Of a stretch of 31,315 bases of DNA, positions 27,858 through 31,315 are shown one piece after another. Position numbers and translations under genes: made by a program. The DNA comes from Gracilaria caudata (taxonomy: Eukaryota; Rhodophyta; Florideophyceae; Gracilariales; Gracilariaceae), in assembly GCA_030374735.1 (NCBI GenBank), contig JASCIV010000215.1, forward strand, positions 1 to 31,315, written 5' to 3'. The first letter of the stretch is position 1, and each line of letters starts with the position of its first letter. The notes below the pieces were generated by a model. It was not told the DNA's origin, did no database searches, and saw only the letters and a program-made list of their open reading frames with translations.

Positions 27858-28125
27858 TCAAGCTTCGCCGCATCTGAAGAAAGTCATGTGGATACAGCAT
27901 GTGAACACATAGGAATACCTACGGTCTTTATAAAAGCTATGCTCTAGGTCAGAGCATAAGCATGAGGTAATGACGCTTGACTTGTTTGCATCCCGTAGTA
28001 AACCTTTCACGTACATTAAATTCCTAACCACATCACTGCTTTTGACAGTGGTGTCACTGACAAGAAATGCTTGTCGACAAGAAGAACGAATGAACAATTT
28101 CTATACCGGAATGAAGAAGGGGAAG
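27858..28125. repeat. Dispersed repeat, copy C (matches 1-284)
   Basis: The first 71 bases are identical to the first 71 of the window; similarity then drops to about 85% and fades near 28125. The copy keeps a TATAAAAG at 27929-27936 and an open frame from 27970. A small dyad, GCTCT-aggtc-AGAGC, follows the box. Confidence 0.85.
27929..27936 (+). promoter_or_regulatory. TATA-like box in repeat copy C
   Basis: TTTATAAAAGC lies 34 bases before the ATG at 27970. The corresponding site in copy A is mutated. Confidence 0.35.
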
Positions 28126-28197
28126 ACCGTTATTCGAATTCCTGAAGTCAGGAATACCAGACGCTTTGGTAACAATGAGTCATGGGCCATGGCGTGA
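27970..28197 (+). CDS. Small hypothetical 75-aa protein in repeat copy C
   Basis: The frame begins with an ATG 34 bases after a TATA-like box and encodes a peptide with a hydrophobic middle (YIKFLTTSLLLTVVSLT) followed by basic residues. Copy A keeps the first residues (related to LDLFASR) but hits a stop after an indel. An antisense frame (27858-28097) is also open, so the coding strand is uncertain. Confidence 0.25.
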   Translation: MTLDLFASRSKPFTYIKFLTTSLLLTVVSLTRNACRQEERMNNFYTGMKKGKTVIRIPEVRNTRRFGNNESWAMA

Positions 28198-28244
28198 GAA
28201 GCGCTTTGTCTTTGTTCCGCGACCCCGTGATATCTGTAGAGTCT

Positions 28245-28407
28245 CTGACGTGATGGATACGGGAATGCTGTGCGCATGTGAATGTTATTTTGCTCTGTGT
28301 ATTGTCGTGCTCCAATTGCTCCAGATCCAGAGAAAGGTAACATGCGCACAACATTCCCGTATCCATCAGTGTCATCTGAGATGATCTGAGATGGACCATC
28401 ACGTCAG
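28245..28407. repeat. Nested inverted repeat, foldback structure
   Basis: The inner arms are 28253-28278 and 28341-28366, 26 bases with one mismatch, around a 62-base loop. An outer 12-base arm, CTGACGTGATGG (28245-28256), is complementary to 28396-28407, and weaker pairing extends further. RNA from either strand would form a long hairpin. Confidence 0.7.
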
Positions 28408-28641
28408 AAACCTCTGATACACATGCGCAGTCCCAGAGTAGATAGGCGCCTGGATCATGACTTGTTGATCCTAAACGATAATGATGTGATAATGCACAAC
28501 GAATGAGGCGAAGTGAATTAAGATAGCTATGAGGTAAATAATCTCTCCAAGAAGCCGTCAATTAGACGAACTCATTCTCGCGCGGGGCAAAGAAATTGAG
28601 TTCAAGTAGAAGCGGTCTCCTCTCATGGTCGACGAATACGA

Positions 28642-30114
28642 TTAATATTCGAAGTCTTTGTCCCACATGAGACAGTCCAACTTCCTCTTCCTGGGGTTAT
28701 CGGACCCCGTCAGATAATAGAGTGCTCTGCTTTCTTCGGGGGACATGTTCGTTCTGAGCGCATGACTGGAATAAAATCTAGACCGTTTCTGGTGATCATC
28801 GTTCTTGATGGATATAGGGTCACCGATGATCTTCTCTTTCTTCCAACGCTCGTTCACGATTTTTACCTTCCTAGCCACGCAGTCCATCACGTCTTGTTTA
28901 GTCTGACACAAATTGATAGTCGTGTCAGGAGTAGGGCGGTGGTCAGACTTACCACGACAAGCAGAGGGAGGACCTGGGGGGAGAGAAGGGTTTTTCTGGC
29001 GTCTGTGAATCTGTGTGTCCAAGACTTCTTGTCGTACGCGGAGAAGACGTTTGCCATGCTTTTCCGCAATTGGCGGCAGCCTAGCCGGGCTCTTCGGTGG
29101 AGGACGTTTTTGCAGTTCCTCTCGGAGATCGACAAAGTTGCTTCTTTGCTCTCTGTACCATAGCTCATTCTCCCGTCGCTTTTTCTGTCCAAAATAAGAA
29201 CGCCTAGCCGGGCTTTCAGTTACAGGATGCTTTTGCAGTTCTTCGCGGAGATCGACAAAGTTGATTCGTTGATCTCTGTGCCATAGCTCATTCTCCCTTT
29301 GCTTTTTCGGTCCAAAATAATAACGCGGGGTATAGATCCTCTCTGCTCTCTCACCCATAGAAGAATAAGCCGTATTCCCTTCTTTCTTTTCTTCAGTGTC
29401 AAAGGCAGAATTCCATCTTCGCACTTTAGCAAGATTCCTCGCAGAATAAACATATGTCGTGCAGTCTCTCTCACCCCAAGAAAAGAAAGATGAGTTTCCT
29501 TCGTTCTTCTTTTCAGTGCCACAGACGGGATTCCAACTTCGAATGTTTGCAAGGTTCCTCGCAAAAGAACAATTTCCTTCAAAGAACCCAACATGTAAGC
29601 CCTTAAAACTCCCGTTTTGGTTTTCGAAAGAGGGGAAGGTGCGTTGCTTGCCAGTGGGACTAGGGGTACGGGGTTTAAGATCCTGCGGGTTTTGCGAATG
29701 GGTGCCTTCATATTCAATAGGGCGAGCAAACTGTTCATAGGAGTTCTTCCATGCTTTAAAACAAGCTTCAATCTTGTTACGCAAGACGACATAGTCGAAC
29801 AGATTCGGAAGCTTATGGACCACTGCTCCCAGCAGCTTCTCTTTAAGCTTCCCTGTCGGGTTTGAGAAGACTTTGGCCGCAGATCTTACAAGCTTCAGCT
29901 TTTCGTTGTCAATATTCAATCTGCTCTTCGTCTTTTTGCAAATCCATGGAACTATTTTGCGAAGTCTAAGTTTTGCGAACCCCATCCCTTTGCCTACCAT
30001 TGTGCAAATGCCTATGTTGCCCAAACCAACAGATATATCTGTATAAAGTACGGACTCCAACTGTCTTGGAGCTGCGAAGCAGAGTGTGTTTGGTGAAGAA
30101 TGTTGTGATTCCAT
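28642..30114 (-). CDS. Unknown basic 490-aa protein with two tandem internal duplications
   Basis: The ATG at 30114 starts a Lys/Arg-rich protein with no recognised domain and a TAA stop. The N-terminal third is mixed and possibly folded (VGLGNIGICTMVGKGMGFAK, then KLKEKLLGAVVHKLPNLFDY). Next come two copies of a ~40-residue unit (about 184-263; ARNLANIRSWN and ARNLAKVRRWN). Two copies of a different 41-residue unit follow directly (about 264-345; RENELWHRDQRINFVDLREE and RENELWYREQRSNFVDLREE). The C-terminal part is proline/arginine-rich and ends with a basic cluster, NPRKRKLD, that could direct nuclear import. Function is unknown. The upstream region has no clean TATA box. Repeat copy C and a foldback lie downstream. 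Confidence 0.55.
   Translation of the reverse strand: MESQHSSPNTLCFAAPRQLESVLYTDISVGLGNIGICTMVGKGMGFAKLRLRKIVPWICKKTKSRLNIDNEKLKLVRSAAKVFSNPTGKLKEKLLGAVVHKLPNLFDYVVLRNKIEACFKAWKNSYEQFARPIEYEGTHSQNPQDLKPRTPSPTGKQRTFPSFENQNGSFKGLHVGFFEGNCSFARNLANIRSWNPVCGTEKKNEGNSSFFSWGERDCTTYVYSARNLAKVRRWNSAFDTEEKKEGNTAYSSMGERAERIYTPRYYFGPKKQRENELWHRDQRINFVDLREELQKHPVTESPARRSYFGQKKRRENELWYREQRSNFVDLREELQKRPPPKSPARLPPIAEKHGKRLLRVRQEVLDTQIHRRQKNPSLPPGPPSACRGKSDHRPTPDTTINLCQTKQDVMDCVARKVKIVNERWKKEKIIGDPISIKNDDHQKRSRFYSSHALRTNMSPEESRALYYLTGSDNPRKRKLDCLMWDKDFEY
29081..29326 (-). repeat. 123-bp tandem duplication inside the 490-aa gene
   Basis: Two direct copies with an exact 123-base period (29081-29203 and 29204-29326). 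Each encodes 41 residues containing RENELW and NFVDLREELQK and ending SPAR. Confidence 0.85.
29327..29565 (-). repeat. 120-bp tandem duplication inside the 490-aa gene
   Basis: Two diverged direct copies with a 120-base period (compare 29431-29443 with 29551-29563). Each encodes about 40 residues starting near SARNLA and containing RxWN, E-K-K-x-EGN and GER. It is older than the neighbouring 123-bp duplication, judging by divergence. Confidence 0.7.
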
Positions 30115-31296
30115 TGCAACTTCCAGTCGAACTTATAACCTCCTCTGCGCTTGGACGCACGTCGCTTTCGCCATGCATACATCTGAGTTCGACGAACAGC
30201 TAGAAGACACGTGATAACTGAGAGGTAGCTACTCGTTCCACGTCGATGTCTGGCCTGGTGGAGAACGAAGAGCTATAATATCCGGCTAGCTGCCGTAGAA
30301 TACTAAGGGCTGTAACGTAGAGCCTGAACCATTACATGGCAATAGACACAAGGCGTCAAGCCTCATATGATGTGGTGCCTAGTGCCTACACCGATTCTGG
30401 AACCGTGGCGAGATCCTTTCGGCTTTGGTTCTTACTTCTTCAACGTATGCGTCGACTTTAGTCTGAAGACAAATGAGCAGTCTGGATATCTACGAAGATG
30501 ACCCGAAAGAGTCACTCGGATATGTAGAAACCGGATTTGGCAGCACCTGGGTAGCTGAGTTGACCAGCTCAGGAGCCTCCTTCTCCATGGTTTCCATATG
30601 CTTGTAAGGAGTTCGTGGATTCGAACACTACCTTTGTTTCTTCGATCAAAGGAAATTTGGATCCGTTTCATTAGGTGCGAATGTCGTAAGCAACGAGGAA
30701 GTTTAGACTTCTTCTGTATAACTGTGGTGTAGTTCGGGAAGACTTAGATAAAAACTGAAGTGGGTATGTCGATGTGCGAAAGACTTGGCGTAAAGACATT
30801 TAAGTTCTGATGTGGATCTGCTTCGGCGGAGTGCAACGACATTCCTTTCGCGAGATTTCATGTGGTGTGATGGATTGATAGCTTTTGGCCTCAGATACAC
30901 TATACGTTGGAAACATACGATCCGCCTCATGTGGTTTGCCTGACTTCACTTTCCTTTGGAAGGGTAGGGAGGAAAAGGAACGCAAAGGGAACCCGACTTC
31001 ACAGTGCGTTCTGTTTTAAACGTTATGTCGCGTAATTCCCTTGCAGTTTAGAGGAAGTCATATTAAGGCTTTGTCGACTTTCGGAGTAATTACAGGTTGT
31101 AAGTTGAGGGATCAATCTACTCAACTCTCCCAGGGCTCTAACAAACGCTCCCTGCAACTCTCTTTCACGTCACGAGAATCTAGAAGAACGCTACATGTAC
31201 CGTGGCACCATCTTCGCATAACCCTTTGACTTGGCCCCTGCAGATTGTGGTCACACTCATATACGCCCACGACAGCCTCCTATGGTAGCCTACACC
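30115..31296. other. Intergenic region without a recognised gene
   Basis: Short frames only; the longest with an ATG is 79 codons on the minus strand (30432-30671), basic and unrecognised. No repeat, TATA box or strong hairpin was noticed. Confidence 0.45.
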
Positions 31297-31315
31297 GGAC
31301 ATGTAGCGCAGCTGG
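31297..31315 (+). tRNA. Probable 5' end of a tRNA, cut by the window edge
   Basis: The last bases read GGACATG then TAGCGCAGCTGG. The second part matches the tRNA A-box consensus (TRGCNNARYNGG) exactly, and seven bases before it would be the acceptor strand. The phrase is common in eukaryotic elongator tRNA-Met and some other tRNAs. The anticodon, T-arm and 3' acceptor lie outside, so identity cannot be given. Confidence 0.4.

Noticed and set aside
1..28125. Copies A and C read as long terminal repeats of one 28-kb element
   Set aside because: The interval holds ordinary host genes on both strands, no reverse transcriptase or integrase is seen, and the copies fade at different points; segmental duplication is simpler.
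30603..30630. GATTCGAAC motif suggesting a tRNA T-arm
   Set aside because: The flanking bases do not pair as a T-stem and no A-box is found upstream on either strand.

Overview
The window is nuclear DNA from a eukaryote with a compact, intron-poor genome. The recognisable genes are purely eukaryotic: proteasome subunit beta-1, Sec61 beta, the spindle checkpoint protein Mad1, a GT31-type Golgi glycosyltransferase and a bZIP factor. Only one intron can be placed with confidence, in the proteasome gene. Several promoters carry a TATAAAAGG box. A carotenoid cleavage oxygenase with a plastid-like leader points to an alga. A red alga would fit the low intron density and short spacers, but the lineage is my inference and the sequence does not prove it.

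Layout. 1-1050: pieces of a dispersed repeat, including a decayed copy of the tail of the acidic-protein gene at 6243-8234. 1051-3830 (minus): PSMB1 with one intron, then a PiT-type phosphate transporter. 3831-6242: no convincing gene, with a second copy of the repeat at its right end. 6243-8234 (minus): a 663-aa acidic, Ser-rich, probably disordered protein with an 18-aa tandem repeat and a clear TATA box. 8235-10407: no secure gene. 10408-12639 (plus): MAD1. 13166-13747 (minus): a small bZIP protein. 14395-16128 (minus): the carotenoid oxygenase. 16839-17702 (plus): PLP homeostasis protein (YggS/PLPBP), convergent with SEC61B (17751-17999, minus). 19723-21534 (minus): a two-domain glycosyltransferase. 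22555-23841 (plus): an unknown type II membrane protein whose frame stays open for 106 codons beyond its TGA. 25089-26936 (minus): a secreted-protein gene with two in-frame TGA codons and no ATG, probably a recent pseudogene. 27858-28125: a third repeat copy. 28642-30114 (minus): an unknown basic protein with two different internal duplications. 31297-31315: the probable first 19 bases of a tRNA, cut by the window edge.

The named genes are unrelated housekeeping functions (protein turnover, phosphate uptake, mitosis, carotenoid metabolism, vitamin B6 homeostasis, ER translocation, glycosylation). I see no operon-like or pathway cluster. The most unusual material is the repeat family that links the window start, the acidic-protein gene and the 28-kb region; the two genes with coding-like sequence beyond in-frame TGA codons; and the duplicated 490-aa protein. 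No transposase, reverse transcriptase, CRISPR array or viral gene was recognised.
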